Made by a program: the position numbers and the translations under genes. This document shows positions 43,594 through 53,270 of a DNA stretch of 64,000 nt, piece by piece. Under the pieces are notes generated by a model that was not told where the DNA came from, searched no databases, and saw only the letters and a list, made by a program, of their open reading frames with translations. The DNA is from Streptomyces sp. CG 926 (GTDB lineage: Bacteria > Actinomycetota > Actinomycetes > Streptomycetales > Streptomycetaceae): assembly GCF_003148825.1 (NCBI RefSeq), contig NZ_QGGZ01000003.1, forward strand, positions 186,001 through 250,000, given 5' to 3'. Every line of letters starts with the position of its first letter. The stretch's first letter is position 1.

Positions 43594-44788
43594 GATCCGC
43601 GCCCGCTGGTCCACCCTGGCAACGGGCATCGACGCGGCCACGCCGGTCGACCGTGACCGCGCCGTGGACGCGCTGCGGGCCTTCGCCATCCTCGGCGTGG
43701 TCCTCGGCCACTGGCTGGTCACCGCGTTGACCGCACGCGACGGCGGTCTGAGCACCACCAGCCCGTTGGCGCACATGCCCTGGCTGGCCCCGGTGTCCTG
43801 GGTGTTCCAGACCTTGTCCGTCTTCTTCCTGGTCGGCGGTCATGTGGCCGCCCGTGGGTACGCTTCGGCACGCGAACGCGGCCTCTCGTACGGCGCCTGG
43901 GCCGGGCAGCGGCTGGCCCGGCTGTTCCGTCCCGTCGCCGCGGTACTGCTCCTCTGGGCGGTCGTGGCGGGCGGGATGTTGATCGGCGGGGCGGAGTTCG
44001 ACACCGTCCGATCGCTGGTCAAGCTGGTGCTGTCGCCCTTGTGGTTCCTGCTCGTGTTCGCCGCCCTCACCGCCGCGACCCCGCTCGTGGCCCGGATCGG
44101 CCCGCTGTGGCCGCTGGCCGTCGTCGCTGCCGTCGACGTGTGGCGCTTCGGACCGGACGGCCCGCAGTGGATCGGCTGGGTCAATGTGGCGGCCGGCTGG
44201 CTCGTCCCGTTCACCCTCGGTGCCGCCTGGTCGCGCGGGGCCTTCGCAGGGCGCGGCCAGGCGCTGCTCCTGATCGGCGCGGGGAGCGTCGCCACGGCCG
44301 CGCTGATCCTCTGGGGCGGGTACCCGGCGTCGATGGTGGGTGTCCCCGGGGCCGCCGTGTCGAACCTGAACCCGCCGACGCTGGCCGCGGCCACCTTCGG
44401 GCTGGCCCAGTGCGGGCTCGCCCTGCTGGTGCGCGAGCCCCTGGCCCGGGCCATGCGGCGGCCGACTGCCTGGGCGAAGGTGGCTCTGGTGAACCTCTCC
44501 GCCATGACCGTCTTCCTGTGGCACCAGACCGCCATGATGGCCGTCACCGCCCTCGGGCTGCTGGTCTCGGCCGACCTGCCCGGGCTGCACACGGTGCCCG
44601 ACTCGGTGGGTTGGATAGCGGCCCGGCTGCTGTGGCTGCCGGTGTTCGCCGCCGCGCTGTCGCTCTGCTGGGCGGCGTTCCGTATCCACGAGCAGGCCTC
44701 CCGCCGCCCGAGGCCGTCCCGCGCCACCCGTACCGCGGCGCTCCCCGGACCCAGGGTGGACCCCGACAGGGAGATCACCCATGTCTAG
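43586..44788 (+). CDS. Membrane acyltransferase (acyltransferase 3 family)
   Basis: 400 residues from the ATG at 43586, with about ten membrane helices. The start RDRAVDALRAFAILGVVLGHWL and the later FLVGGHVAARGY and FLWHQTAMM segments carry the conserved His residues of the family. Such enzymes O-acylate sugars, lipids or antibiotics at the membrane. Coupling to a secreted hydrolase suggests opposing attachment and removal of an acyl group, which is inference. It overlaps the histidine kinase by 8 bp. Confidence 0.88.
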   Translation: MVEIRARWSTLATGIDAATPVDRDRAVDALRAFAILGVVLGHWLVTALTARDGGLSTTSPLAHMPWLAPVSWVFQTLSVFFLVGGHVAARGYASARERGLSYGAWAGQRLARLFRPVAAVLLLWAVVAGGMLIGGAEFDTVRSLVKLVLSPLWFLLVFAALTAATPLVARIGPLWPLAVVAAVDVWRFGPDGPQWIGWVNVAAGWLVPFTLGAAWSRGAFAGRGQALLLIGAGSVATAALILWGGYPASMVGVPGAAVSNLNPPTLAAATFGLAQCGLALLVREPLARAMRRPTAWAKVALVNLSAMTVFLWHQTAMMAVTALGLLVSADLPGLHTVPDSVGWIAARLLWLPVFAAALSLCWAAFRIHEQASRRPRPSRATRTAALPGPRVDPDREITHV

Positions 44789-46130
44789 GACCCGCCTTAG
44801 CCTGAACGGCGTGAACCAGCAGACCGAGCCACCCGCCGACGAAGTCCGTATCCGCCTACCGCGCGGCCTGGCAAGGGAGTTGTTCACCCTGGAGCGGGAC
44901 CCGCTGCCGAAGATGTCCCGCCCACGCTGGCTGGCCTGGCTGCCGCATGTGGTCCTCTGCTACGTGGCCATTCCCTGCGGCGTTCTCACGGGGATGCAGC
45001 TGAACGACCACTACGGGGTGAGCGGTCCGGCCTTGGTGGTGCTGTCGCTGCTGACTTCCGCGTCCGTCGTGCTCAGCATGTTCCGGCCCATCGCCGCCTG
45101 GTGGCTCGGGCTCGTCACCGCGGGCCTGATCGCCTGGGCCCTCCACGACCACGTCGGGCAGGGGCAGTCCTGGCCGTGGACGCCGGCCGGGCCGTTCACG
45201 CTCGCGCCCGTGCTCCTGATGGTCGCCCTGCGGGTGCCGCCCCGGGTGACCGTAGCGGTCATCGGCATCACCCTCACCCTCAACGGGCTGGCCGACATCG
45301 TCCTCAGACCGCCGCAGAGTCAGACGATGATCGGCGGCGCCGCCCTCGTCTTCGGGTTCGTAGGGATCCTCGGCTATGCGCTTCGGGCCACCCGCCTCGC
45401 CCGCGGCAAGCTCGTGGAGCAGGAGACACTCACCGAGGAGGAGCGGGCCCGGCGCACCCTGCTGGAGGAGCGCAGCCGCATCGCCCGCGAACTGCACGAC
45501 GTCGTCGCCCACCACATGTCGGTGATCTCCATCCAGGCGCAGGTCGCCCCGCACCTGGTGGACAACCCGTCGGAGGAGCTCAAGGAGAATCTGGCCGGCA
45601 TCCGGGAGAACGCTCTGGAGGCGCTGACCGAGCTGCGGCGGGTGCTGGGCGTGTTGCGGTCCGAGCATCCCGACGATCCCGCGAACCCCCATCATCCGCA
45701 GCCCACCCTCGCCGAACTGGGCGGCCTCGTGGACAACGTGCGGGGGGCCGGGCTGGAGGTCACGACCGAGATCGCGGGGATACGGCGGCCGCTGACCCCG
45801 GGCGTGGAGCTCACCGCGTACCGGATCGTGCAGGAGGCGCTGAGCAACGCGTTGCGCCACGCGCCCGGTTCGAGGGTGGAGGTGGGTATCGCCTACGGGC
45901 CGCGTGATCTGCATCTGTGCGTCGCGAACAGCGCACCGACCCGGGCGGCACCGCCCTCGCCCGGAGCGGGGCACGGGCTGCTGGGGATGCGGGAGCGGGC
46001 AGGCATGCTGGGGGGCGAACTGGCCGCGGGCCCGCGCCCCGACGGGGGGTACGAGGTGAGCGCCGTACTCCCGATGGATCCGCAGGACCTGCCCGCGGTC
46101 CGCGACCCCGAGACGAAGAAGGCCTCATGA
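44781..46130 (+). CDS. Sensor histidine kinase (NarL type, HisKA_3)
   Basis: 449 residues. About five to six membrane helices (55-195) are followed by a dimerisation helix with the phospho-acceptor H239 (ARELHDVVAHH) and an HATPase domain (EALSNALRHAPG; GAGHGLLGMRERAGMLGG). No large extracytoplasmic sensor loop is visible, so it probably senses within the membrane. It is coupled to the acyltransferase upstream and its response regulator downstream (ATGA). Confidence 0.93.
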   Translation: MSRTRLSLNGVNQQTEPPADEVRIRLPRGLARELFTLERDPLPKMSRPRWLAWLPHVVLCYVAIPCGVLTGMQLNDHYGVSGPALVVLSLLTSASVVLSMFRPIAAWWLGLVTAGLIAWALHDHVGQGQSWPWTPAGPFTLAPVLLMVALRVPPRVTVAVIGITLTLNGLADIVLRPPQSQTMIGGAALVFGFVGILGYALRATRLARGKLVEQETLTEEERARRTLLEERSRIARELHDVVAHHMSVISIQAQVAPHLVDNPSEELKENLAGIRENALEALTELRRVLGVLRSEHPDDPANPHHPQPTLAELGGLVDNVRGAGLEVTTEIAGIRRPLTPGVELTAYRIVQEALSNALRHAPGSRVEVGIAYGPRDLHLCVANSAPTRAAPPSPGAGHGLLGMRERAGMLGGELAAGPRPDGGYEVSAVLPMDPQDLPAVRDPETKKAS

Positions 46131-46798
46131 GCACCCCGATCAAGGTGATGATCGCCGACGACCAAATGATGGTCCGGCAGGGCTTCACCGTGCTTCTCAA
46201 CGCACAGCCCGACATAGAGGTCGTGGGGCAGGCGGTGGACGGGGCGGACGCGGTTGCGAAGGTCGCCGAGCTGACTCCGGACGTGGTGCTGATGGACATC
46301 CGCATGCCGGGGATGGGCGGGATCGAGGCCACCTCCGTCATCACGGCGGTTCCGGACGCCGCCGTGAAGGTGCTGGTGCTGACCACCTTCGATCTCGACG
46401 AGTACGTGTACGAGGCGCTGCGGGCCGGCGCCTCCGGGTTCCTGCTCAAGGACGCGTCGGCCGACCAGCTCGCCGAGGCGGTGCGGGTGGTGGCGGCCGG
46501 GGAGGCACTGCTCTCTCCGAACATCACGAAGCGGCTGATCACGGAGTTCTCCCGGCTGGGGGCGCCGCGTGCGCCGTCACGGGCCCGGATCGAGGCCTTG
46601 ACCGAGCGGGAGACGGAGGTGCTGTCGCTGATCGCCCAGGGCCTGTCCAATGCCGAGATCTCGGAGCACCTGGTGCTGGCGGAGCAGACGGTGAAGACTC
46701 ATGTGAGCCGGATCCTGGTGAAGCTGGGTCTGCGGGACCGTACGCAGGCGGCGGTGTTCGCGTACGAGACGGGTCTGATCCGTCCGACGGGCTACTGA
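46127..46798 (+). CDS. NarL/LuxR-type response regulator
   Basis: 223 residues from the ATG at 46127. The receiver domain has the acidic pair in ADDQMMV, phospho-acceptor D57 (LMDIRMPG), a TTFD switch region and the conserved lysine in LLKDAS. The LuxR helix-turn-helix is LSNAEISEHLVLAEQTVKTHV. It is the cognate partner of the kinase encoded immediately upstream. It shares long identical DNA stretches with the response regulator at 48234. Confidence 0.94.
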   Translation: MSTPIKVMIADDQMMVRQGFTVLLNAQPDIEVVGQAVDGADAVAKVAELTPDVVLMDIRMPGMGGIEATSVITAVPDAAVKVLVLTTFDLDEYVYEALRAGASGFLLKDASADQLAEAVRVVAAGEALLSPNITKRLITEFSRLGAPRAPSRARIEALTERETEVLSLIAQGLSNAEISEHLVLAEQTVKTHVSRILVKLGLRDRTQAAVFAYETGLIRPTGY

Positions 46799-46887
46799 GC
46801 GGACCCGAGTAGTACTTGAGGGGGACCCTGGGATATCACCATCAGCGGCGACGCGGACGAGGGCGGTACGGACCTACGGTGGTGTGT

Positions 46888-48237
46888 ATGACCGAGACGA
46901 GCACCGGGGGGACATCCCGGGCACCTGAGTTCCGACTGGCATCCGAGGTGATCGCGACACTGCGCCGGGATCTCGTCACCGATGCCTTCGCCTACCGGCC
47001 GCTTCCGCTCGCGGATACGTCCGGACCCGTGGTGCGCCGGCTCCCCGGGGTGCTGCGCCGGTACGCGCCGTGGCGGCGGCATGCGGCGGTCGGGGTCCTG
47101 GCCTTCCTCGTCGGGATGATCTCGCTCAACACGCAGTCGGACGCCTGGGGCGACCTGGCGCCGATCGCCATGGCGATGCTGACGGCGACCCCGATCCTGA
47201 TGACGCTGGTGCGGCCGGTCGGCGCGTGGTGGGCGGCCATCGCGATGACGGTGGTGACGGCGGGCATCAGCAGCCGCCTGGGCAGTGGCATCAGCTGGCC
47301 CTGGACCGACGGCAGCTTCTTCTCCTACATCGTGGTCATGGTCCTCGTCACGCTGCGGACCGGGCCACGGGTCGCGGCCTGGATGTGGGCCCTCACCCTC
47401 GCGCTGGGAACCACGATCTCCGTCGTGTTCAACGGCCACTGGGGATCGAACATGCCGGAGATGGCGTTCGCCTCGGCCTTCGCCCTGGTGATCGCCGGCA
47501 GCATCCAGATCCGCCGGGACGCGAAGGCGGAGGTGAGCGCCCAGCAGGAGGTCACGGCCGTCGAGCGGGACAAGCGGACGCTGCTGGAGGAGCGGACCAC
47601 GATCGCCCGGGAGTTGCACGATGTGGTGGCCCACCACATGTCGGTGGTGGCGATCCAGGCGGAGGCCGCGCCGTACCGGGTGAAGAACCCGCCGCCGGAG
47701 CTGGAGGCGGCCTTCGTCACCATCCGGGAGAACGCGGTGGCGGCCCTGACGGAGCTGCGGCGGGTGCTGGGCGTGGTGCGCTCCGCGGACTACGAGGCCC
47801 CGGACGCCCCGCAGCCGACGCTGGCCTCGTTGGACGGGCTGCTGGCCAATGTGCGGGAGGCCGGTCTGAGCGTCGAGAAGACGATCACGGGCTCGGTGCG
47901 GGAGCTGCCGCAGGGCGTGGAGCTGTCGGCGTACCGGATCATCCAGGAGGCCCTGAGCAACACGCTGCGGCACGCGCCGGGGGCGGCGGCCGAGGTGGAG
48001 GTCTCGTACGTGCTCGGTGGCCTGGGCATAAGGATCGTCAACGACCGGGCGACCGGGGACGCGCGGCCCTCGCCGGGGGCCGGGCACGGGATCACCGGCA
48101 TGCGGGAGCGGGTGGCCATGCTGGAGGGCGAGATGACGGCCGGCACGACGGCGGACGGCGGGTACGAGGTGGCGGCGTTCATACCGGTGCCCCACCGCGG
48201 TGAGCGGGCGCCGGAGCCGAAGGAGGGGACGGTATGA
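46888..48237 (+). CDS. Second sensor histidine kinase, paralogue of the kinase at 44781
   Basis: 449 residues from the ATG at 46888. The same layout: membrane helices at about 60-200, H244 in ARELHDVVAHH, HATPase motifs EALSNTLRHAPG and GAGHGITGMRERVAMLEG. The kinase core resembles its neighbour closely while the membrane part has diverged, as expected if the two sense different cues. It is coupled by ATGA to its regulator. Confidence 0.93.
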   Translation: MTETSTGGTSRAPEFRLASEVIATLRRDLVTDAFAYRPLPLADTSGPVVRRLPGVLRRYAPWRRHAAVGVLAFLVGMISLNTQSDAWGDLAPIAMAMLTATPILMTLVRPVGAWWAAIAMTVVTAGISSRLGSGISWPWTDGSFFSYIVVMVLVTLRTGPRVAAWMWALTLALGTTISVVFNGHWGSNMPEMAFASAFALVIAGSIQIRRDAKAEVSAQQEVTAVERDKRTLLEERTTIARELHDVVAHHMSVVAIQAEAAPYRVKNPPPELEAAFVTIRENAVAALTELRRVLGVVRSADYEAPDAPQPTLASLDGLLANVREAGLSVEKTITGSVRELPQGVELSAYRIIQEALSNTLRHAPGAAAEVEVSYVLGGLGIRIVNDRATGDARPSPGAGHGITGMRERVAMLEGEMTAGTTADGGYEVAAFIPVPHRGERAPEPKEGTV

Positions 48238-48893
48238 CGATCCGGGTGTTGATCGTCGACGACCAGGTCATGGTGCGCGAGGGGTTCTCCGTTCTGCTGA
48301 ACGCCATGGACGGCATCGAGGTGGTCGGCGAGGCGGTCGACGGCCGGGAAGCCATCGACCAGGTGGCGGCGCTGCGGCCGGACGTGGTGCTGATGGACAT
48401 CCGGATGCCGCGGATGAACGGGCTGGAGGCCACGCGGGAGATCGTGGCCGCCGACACGGACGCGAAGGTGTTGGTCCTGACGACCTTCGACCTCGACGAG
48501 TACGTGTACCAGGCGCTGCGTGCCGGAGCCTCCGGGTTCCTGCTCAAGGACGCGTCGGCCCGTCAGCTGGCCGACGGGGTACGGGTGGTGGCGGCCGGGG
48601 AGGCCCTGCTGGCGCCGTCGGTGACCAAGCGGCTGATCGTGGAGTTCTCGAAGATCTCCGAGGCCCGCAAGCTCGCGGATCCGTCGAGCACGGGGGAGCT
48701 GACGGAGCGGGAGACGGAGGTGCTGGTGCTGATCGCGCAGGGGCTGTCCAACGCGGAGATAGCCGACCGGCTGGTCGTCGCCGAGTCCACCATCAAGACC
48801 CATGTGAGCCGGATCCTGGTGAAGCTGGGTCTGCGGGACCGGACCCAGGCGGCGGTGTACGCGTACGAGACCCGCCTGGTGACACCCGCCTGA
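48234..48893 (+). CDS. Second NarL/LuxR-type response regulator
   Basis: 219 residues. Receiver with VDDQVMV, D55 (LMDIRMPR), LTTFD and LLKDAS; the LuxR domain has LSNAEIADRLVVAESTIKTHV. The DNA-recognition end is nearly the same as that of the regulator at 46127, so the two may bind overlapping sites. It is translationally coupled to the second kinase. Confidence 0.94.
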   Translation: MTIRVLIVDDQVMVREGFSVLLNAMDGIEVVGEAVDGREAIDQVAALRPDVVLMDIRMPRMNGLEATREIVAADTDAKVLVLTTFDLDEYVYQALRAGASGFLLKDASARQLADGVRVVAAGEALLAPSVTKRLIVEFSKISEARKLADPSSTGELTERETEVLVLIAQGLSNAEIADRLVVAESTIKTHVSRILVKLGLRDRTQAAVYAYETRLVTPA

Positions 48894-48922
48894 TCGGGCG
48901 CGACTGCCTCTAGGGTGCGGGG

Positions 48923-50131
48923 ATGGGCTTTGATCCGTGGGATGCCGCGTTCGTCGCCGATCCGTATCCGGCGTACCGGGAGTTGCGGGAGCAGGGGCGG
49001 GCCATGTGGTGGGAAGCCACCGGGCAGTGGCTGGTGCCGCACTACGCCGATGTGAGCGCGCTGCTGCGGGACCGGCGGCTGGGGCGGACCTACCTCCACC
49101 GGTTCTCGCACGAGGAGTTCGGACGGCAGGCGCCGCCACCGGAGCACGAGCCCTTCCACGTGCTCAACGGCAACGGCCTGCTGGACCTGGAGGATCCCGC
49201 GCACGCGCGGGTGCGCCGGCTGGTGGCGAAGGCCTTCACCCCGCGAACGGTGAAACGGCTCGTGCCGGCCGTGCGCAGGCTGGCCGGGGAGTTGGTGGGG
49301 CGGCTGCGTGCGGACGGGGGCGGGGATCTGCTCACCGTGGTCGCCGAGCCGCTGCCGGTGGCGGTGATCGCGGAGTTGCTGGGCGTCCCCGAGGCCGACC
49401 GGGGGCTGCTGCGGCCCTGGTCGGCCGATATCTGCGGGATGTTCGAGCTCCGGCCGGACGAGGAGACGGCGCGGCGCGCGGTGCGGGCGAGCGTCGAGTT
49501 CAGTGCGTACCTGCGGGGGCTGATCACCGAGCGGCGAAGCCGCCCCGGGGAGGATTTGATCTCCGGGTTGATCGCCGCCCACGATGAGGAGGGGCGGCTC
49601 AGCGAGCAGGAGATGATCTCCACCTGTGTGCTCCTGCTGAACGCCGGGCACGAGGCCACGGTCAACACGACCGTCAACGGGTGGTGGGCGCTGTTCCGCA
49701 ATCCCGCGCAGCTCGCCGCGCTCCGCGAGAGCCACGATCCCGAAAAGTTGTCCACAGCTGTGGATGAACTCATGCGGTACGACACTCCCCTCCAGATGTT
49801 CGAACGCTGGGTGCTCGACGACATCCGGATCGGTGACACCGTCATCCCCCGCGGCGGCGAGGTCGCGCTGCTCTTCGGGTCCGCGAACCGGGATCCCGCG
49901 CGGTTCGAGGGCCCCGACGCGCTGGACCTCGTACGGGCCGACAATCCGCACCTGACCTTCGGGGCCGGTATCCACTACTGCCTCGGAGCGCCCCTGGCGC
50001 GGCGGGAGTTGGAGGCCTCGTTCGGTGCGCTGCTGGCCGACGGCGTCCCGCCACTGCGGCTCGTCGAGGAGCCGCGGTGGCGGGACGGGTATGTCATTCG
50101 GGGGCTGGAGGAACTGCTGGTGGAGTTCTAG
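48923..50131 (+). CDS. Cytochrome P450
   Basis: 402 residues. The I-helix AGHEAT, the K-helix E-x-x-R in DELMRYD and the heme ligand C353 in FGAGIHYCLGAPLARRE are all intact. Soluble class I bacterial P450s hydroxylate small molecules using ferredoxin and a reductase; neither is encoded nearby. It starts 29 bp after the second response regulator and could be co-transcribed with it. Substrate unknown; no biosynthetic cluster surrounds it. Confidence 0.94.
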   Translation: MGFDPWDAAFVADPYPAYRELREQGRAMWWEATGQWLVPHYADVSALLRDRRLGRTYLHRFSHEEFGRQAPPPEHEPFHVLNGNGLLDLEDPAHARVRRLVAKAFTPRTVKRLVPAVRRLAGELVGRLRADGGGDLLTVVAEPLPVAVIAELLGVPEADRGLLRPWSADICGMFELRPDEETARRAVRASVEFSAYLRGLITERRSRPGEDLISGLIAAHDEEGRLSEQEMISTCVLLLNAGHEATVNTTVNGWWALFRNPAQLAALRESHDPEKLSTAVDELMRYDTPLQMFERWVLDDIRIGDTVIPRGGEVALLFGSANRDPARFEGPDALDLVRADNPHLTFGAGIHYCLGAPLARRELEASFGALLADGVPPLRLVEEPRWRDGYVIRGLEELLVEF

Positions 50132-50156
50132 GTCACCGGACCGCGCCGGCGGGTCG

Positions 50157-51749
50157 CTACGCGATCATGTCGCGGCGGCGCAGGGCGCCGAGGCCGGCCG
50201 CCGCGGCGGCCACCGCCAGCGCGGTCAGCACCGACAGGGGAGCCCAGTGCAGGTCCTGCGCTCCGGGGAGCCGGGGCAGGTGGGCGAAGGGCGAGAGGTT
50301 CAGGACGGCCTGCGGGAGGTTCAGCGCCGGGCCGACCCAGCCCAGGGCCAGCGCGCCCCCGGCCACCGCCCAGGCGGCCGCCGCGTACTGCGGGACCGCG
50401 CCGTGGAGCAGCACCGCCAGCGCCCCGATGAGCCATACCGCGGGGAGTTGGGCGAGCGTCGCGCCGATGGCCGCGCCCGGCTCCCGGCCGTGCCCGATGC
50501 CGAGACCGAGGCCCGCCAGGAGCAGGATGAGCGCCGAGCCGCCGAAGGCCACGGCCAGGTGGCCGCCGGCCCAGCGCAGTCGCCCGACCGCGTTCGCGAG
50601 CAGCGGCTCCGCGCGCTGCCCCGACTCCTCTCCGGCCAGGCGCAGCACCGACGAGACGACGTACAGGGCGGCGACCATGCCGAACATGCCGGCCATCGTG
50701 GCGAGGAAGGCGTCGGTGAGCGCGCCCGATCCGCTCTGCGCCCCCTGCCCACCCATCCGTTCGATGATCTCGCGGGTGCGGTCGTTGTCGCCGACCAGGT
50801 CCGCGGCGCCGTCCGCCATCCCGCCGAAGACGACACCGGCGATCAGGAAGCCCACGGCCCAGCCCAGTACGCTGCCGCGCTGCAGCCGCCAGGCCAGCGC
50901 GCCCGCCGTGCCCAGGCGCCCCTCGGCCGGCCCCGGCCGGGACGGCAGGAAGCTCATGCCCAGGTCACGGCGCCCGGCCAGCACGTACGCGGCGCCCGCC
51001 TGCGCCGCGACGGCGGCGGCGAACAGCAGGAGCACCCACCAGCGTTCGGCGGCGAAGGCCCGTACGTTCTCCACCCAGCCGAGCGGCGAGGCCCAGGTCA
51101 GGGCCGAGCGCCCGCCCTGCGTACCGGCGTCGCCGGCGGCCTTCAGGACGAAGGCGACGCCGAGCACGGCGGCCGCGATCCCCTTGGCCGCACGGGCGCT
51201 CTCGGTCAGTTGGGCGGCGATGGCGGCCACACAGGCGAAGAACATCCCGGTGGCGGCGACGGCCAGGCCGAGAGCGACCGCGCCGGGTGCGCCCTGCCCC
51301 GCGAGACCGCCCGCCACGAGCAGGGCGACGCAGGCGTTGGCCACGAGGGCGGCGAGCAGGGCGGCGGTCAGCGGGGCCCGTCGTCCCACCATCGCCGCCG
51401 AGAGCAGCTCCTGACGGCCCGTCTCCTCCTCCTCGCGGGTGTGCCGGACGACGATGATCAGACTCATGGCGGCCGCGAGGACGGCGGCGTAGACGCCGGC
51501 CCGCCATGCGGTCAGGCCGCCGAGGGAGTCACCGAAGACCGGTCCGTACAGGGCGCGCATCGAGCCGTTGGCGTTCATCGAGGCGGCGACCCGGGCGCGT
51601 TCGGCGGCGGTGGTGTACACACTGCCCAGCGAGCCGGGCATGCTCACCGTCATGAGCGTGGTGACCAGGACCCACACCGGCATCATCACGCGGTCGCGGC
51701 GCAGGGCGAGCCGCAACAGCACGCCGGTTCCCGCCAGTCGGTTCTTCAT
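50157..51749 (-). CDS. ABC exporter permease
   Basis: 530 residues from the ATG at 51749, with about twelve membrane helices in two similar halves, typical of the ABC-2-like 'anibiotic exporter' permeases of actinobacteria. It overlaps the ATPase stop by 4 bp. Together with that ATPase it should export a drug or antibiotic-like molecule. Export substrate is not evident. It is regulated, by position, through the operator at 52660. Confidence 0.92.
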   Translation of the reverse strand: MKNRLAGTGVLLRLALRRDRVMMPVWVLVTTLMTVSMPGSLGSVYTTAAERARVAASMNANGSMRALYGPVFGDSLGGLTAWRAGVYAAVLAAAMSLIIVVRHTREEEETGRQELLSAAMVGRRAPLTAALLAALVANACVALLVAGGLAGQGAPGAVALGLAVAATGMFFACVAAIAAQLTESARAAKGIAAAVLGVAFVLKAAGDAGTQGGRSALTWASPLGWVENVRAFAAERWWVLLLFAAAVAAQAGAAYVLAGRRDLGMSFLPSRPGPAEGRLGTAGALAWRLQRGSVLGWAVGFLIAGVVFGGMADGAADLVGDNDRTREIIERMGGQGAQSGSGALTDAFLATMAGMFGMVAALYVVSSVLRLAGEESGQRAEPLLANAVGRLRWAGGHLAVAFGGSALILLLAGLGLGIGHGREPGAAIGATLAQLPAVWLIGALAVLLHGAVPQYAAAAWAVAGGALALGWVGPALNLPQAVLNLSPFAHLPRLPGAQDLHWAPLSVLTALAVAAAAAGLGALRRRDMIA

Positions 51750-52639
51750 CGGGACGCCTCTTCGGTGTAGTGGCGCAGGAAGAGTTCTTCGAGGGTGGGT
51801 GGGGTCGAGGTCAGCGACCGCACCCCCGACACGGTGAGGGAGCGCAGTACGGCGTCCAGCTTGTCGGTGTCGGCCTGGAGGCGGACCTGGTGCCCCTGCA
51901 CCTGGACGTCGTACACGCCCGGCAGGTGGACGAGGCCGTTCGGCGGTCCGGCCAGCTCGGCGCTGATCGACGTGCGGGTGAGGTGGCGGAGTTCGGCGAG
52001 CGTGCCGGTCTCCACGGTGCGGCCCTTGCGGATGATGCTGACCCGGTCGCAGAGGGTCTCGACCTCGCTGAGGATGTGCGAGCTGAGCAGGATGGTGCGG
52101 CCGGCGGCGCGGGCCTCGGTGACGCAGCTCTGGAACACCTCCTCCATCAGCGGGTCGAGGCCGGAGGTGGGTTCGTCGAGGACGAGCAGTTCGACGTCGG
52201 AGGCGAAGGCGGCGACAAGGGCGACCTTCTGCCGGTTGCCCTTGGAGTACGTGCGCCCCTTCTTGGTGGGGTCCAGCTCGAACCGCTCGACGAGCTCGGC
52301 GCGCCGGGTCCGGTCGAGGCCGCCGCGCAGGCGTCCGTAGAGGTCTATGACCTCGCCGCCGGAGAGGTTGCGCCACAGGGTGACGTCTCCGGGGACGTAG
52401 GCGACGCGGCGGTGGAGGGCGACCGCGTCGGCCCAGGGGTCGCCGCCGAGGAGTTCGGCGGCGCCGGAGTCGGCGCGCAGCAGGCCCAGCAGGACCCGGA
52501 TGGTGGTGGACTTGCCGGCGCCGTTGGGGCCGAGGAAGCCGTGGACCTCGCCGGTGGTGACCGAGAGGTCGAGTCCGTCCAGTGCGCGAGTGCGGCCGAA
52601 GGCCTTGTGGAGGCCGGCGACGCTGATTGCCTTCGTCAT
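51746..52639 (-). CDS. ABC transporter ATP-binding protein
   Basis: 297 residues. Walker [10 protein letters not shown], a signature-motif variant reading YSKGNRQKV instead of LSGGQ, Walker [14 protein letters not shown] and the H-loop SSHILSEVE are present. The signature variant is common among actinobacterial drug exporters of this type. It forms the energising subunit for the permease that overlaps it. Divergent from the MarR/GbsR-type gene. Confidence 0.94.
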   Translation of the reverse strand: MTKAISVAGLHKAFGRTRALDGLDLSVTTGEVHGFLGPNGAGKSTTIRVLLGLLRADSGAAELLGGDPWADAVALHRRVAYVPGDVTLWRNLSGGEVIDLYGRLRGGLDRTRRAELVERFELDPTKKGRTYSKGNRQKVALVAAFASDVELLVLDEPTSGLDPLMEEVFQSCVTEARAAGRTILLSSHILSEVETLCDRVSIIRKGRTVETGTLAELRHLTRTSISAELAGPPNGLVHLPGVYDVQVQGHQVRLQADTDKLDAVLRSLTVSGVRSLTSTPPTLEELFLRHYTEEASR

Positions 52640-52659
52640 GCTTCCGAACGTACGTTAGT

Positions 52660-52675
52660 TTCACAAATTTGTGAA
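52660..52675. promoter_or_regulatory. Palindromic operator between the ABC exporter and its MarR/GbsR-type gene
   Basis: TTCACAAATTTGTGAA is a perfect 16-bp palindrome centred in the 84-bp divergent space. A second palindrome, AACGTACGTT, lies at 52646-52655. Such a site would let the regulator control both promoters. Confidence 0.75.
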
Positions 52676-52723
52676 GCTTGAGAATGTCAGGAATCGCGTA
52701 AAGTCAGGAAGGTGGCAGATGAC

Positions 52724-53260
52724 ATGGTGAACACGGACGCGAAGACCGACACGGATACCGACATCGATGCCGGAGCCGGTACCGATGCCCGGGACGGCGA
52801 CGCCGTCTCCCGCTTCGTCGAGCGGTTCGCCGCGCAGCTGACCGAGGCCGGGATGCAGCGGATGGCCGCGCGCGTCTTCGCCCAGCTGCTGGCCAGCGAC
52901 GGCGGCGCGATGACCTCGGCGGAGCTGGGTGAGGCCCTGAGGATCAGCCCGGCCGCCGTGTCGGGCGCCGTGTCCTACCTGACCCAGGTCAACATGGTCA
53001 GCCGCGAGCGCGAACCGGGCTCACGCCGCGACCGGTACGTCCTGCACAACGAGCTCTGGTACGAGACCTTCACGCGCCGCGACCAGGTGCTGACCCTGTG
53101 GGAGAAAACCTTGCGCGAGGGCGCGGCCACCCTCGGCACGGACTCGCCCGCCGGGGCCCGCGTCGCGGAGACGGCGGCCTTCTTCGAGTTCATGCAGGGC
53201 GAGATGCTGGGGCTGATGGACCGCTGGCGGGCCCACAAGGCGACGATCGGCCTCGGCTGA
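52724..53260 (+). CDS. MarR/GbsR family transcriptional regulator
   Basis: 178 residues from the ATG at 52724 (a GTG at 52712 is also possible but sits too close to AGGAA). A short acidic Asp/Thr tail precedes a helix typical of GbsR-like proteins (FVERFAAQLTEAGMQRMAARVFAQLL), then the winged helix (MTSAELGEALRISPAAVSGAVSYL) and a C-terminal dimer helix. It is divergent from the ABC exporter around a palindrome and is probably its repressor, inactivated by the exported compound. Confidence 0.9.
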   Translation: MVNTDAKTDTDTDIDAGAGTDARDGDAVSRFVERFAAQLTEAGMQRMAARVFAQLLASDGGAMTSAELGEALRISPAAVSGAVSYLTQVNMVSREREPGSRRDRYVLHNELWYETFTRRDQVLTLWEKTLREGAATLGTDSPAGARVAETAAFFEFMQGEMLGLMDRWRAHKATIGLG

Positions 53261-53270
53261 GCGGACCGGT

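Noticed and set aside
39041..50131. Secondary-metabolite gene cluster (aminotransferase, acyltransferase, P450, exporter)
   Set aside because: No core synthase (PKS, NRPS, terpene, RiPP) is present and each small module has its own regulator; the enzymes are not coupled to each other.
50157..52664. One 835-residue frame spanning the permease and the ABC ATPase gene
   Set aside because: Its first 300 residues are an out-of-frame reading of the ATPase gene. The permease starts at 51749 with a 4-bp overlap, so this is not a fusion.
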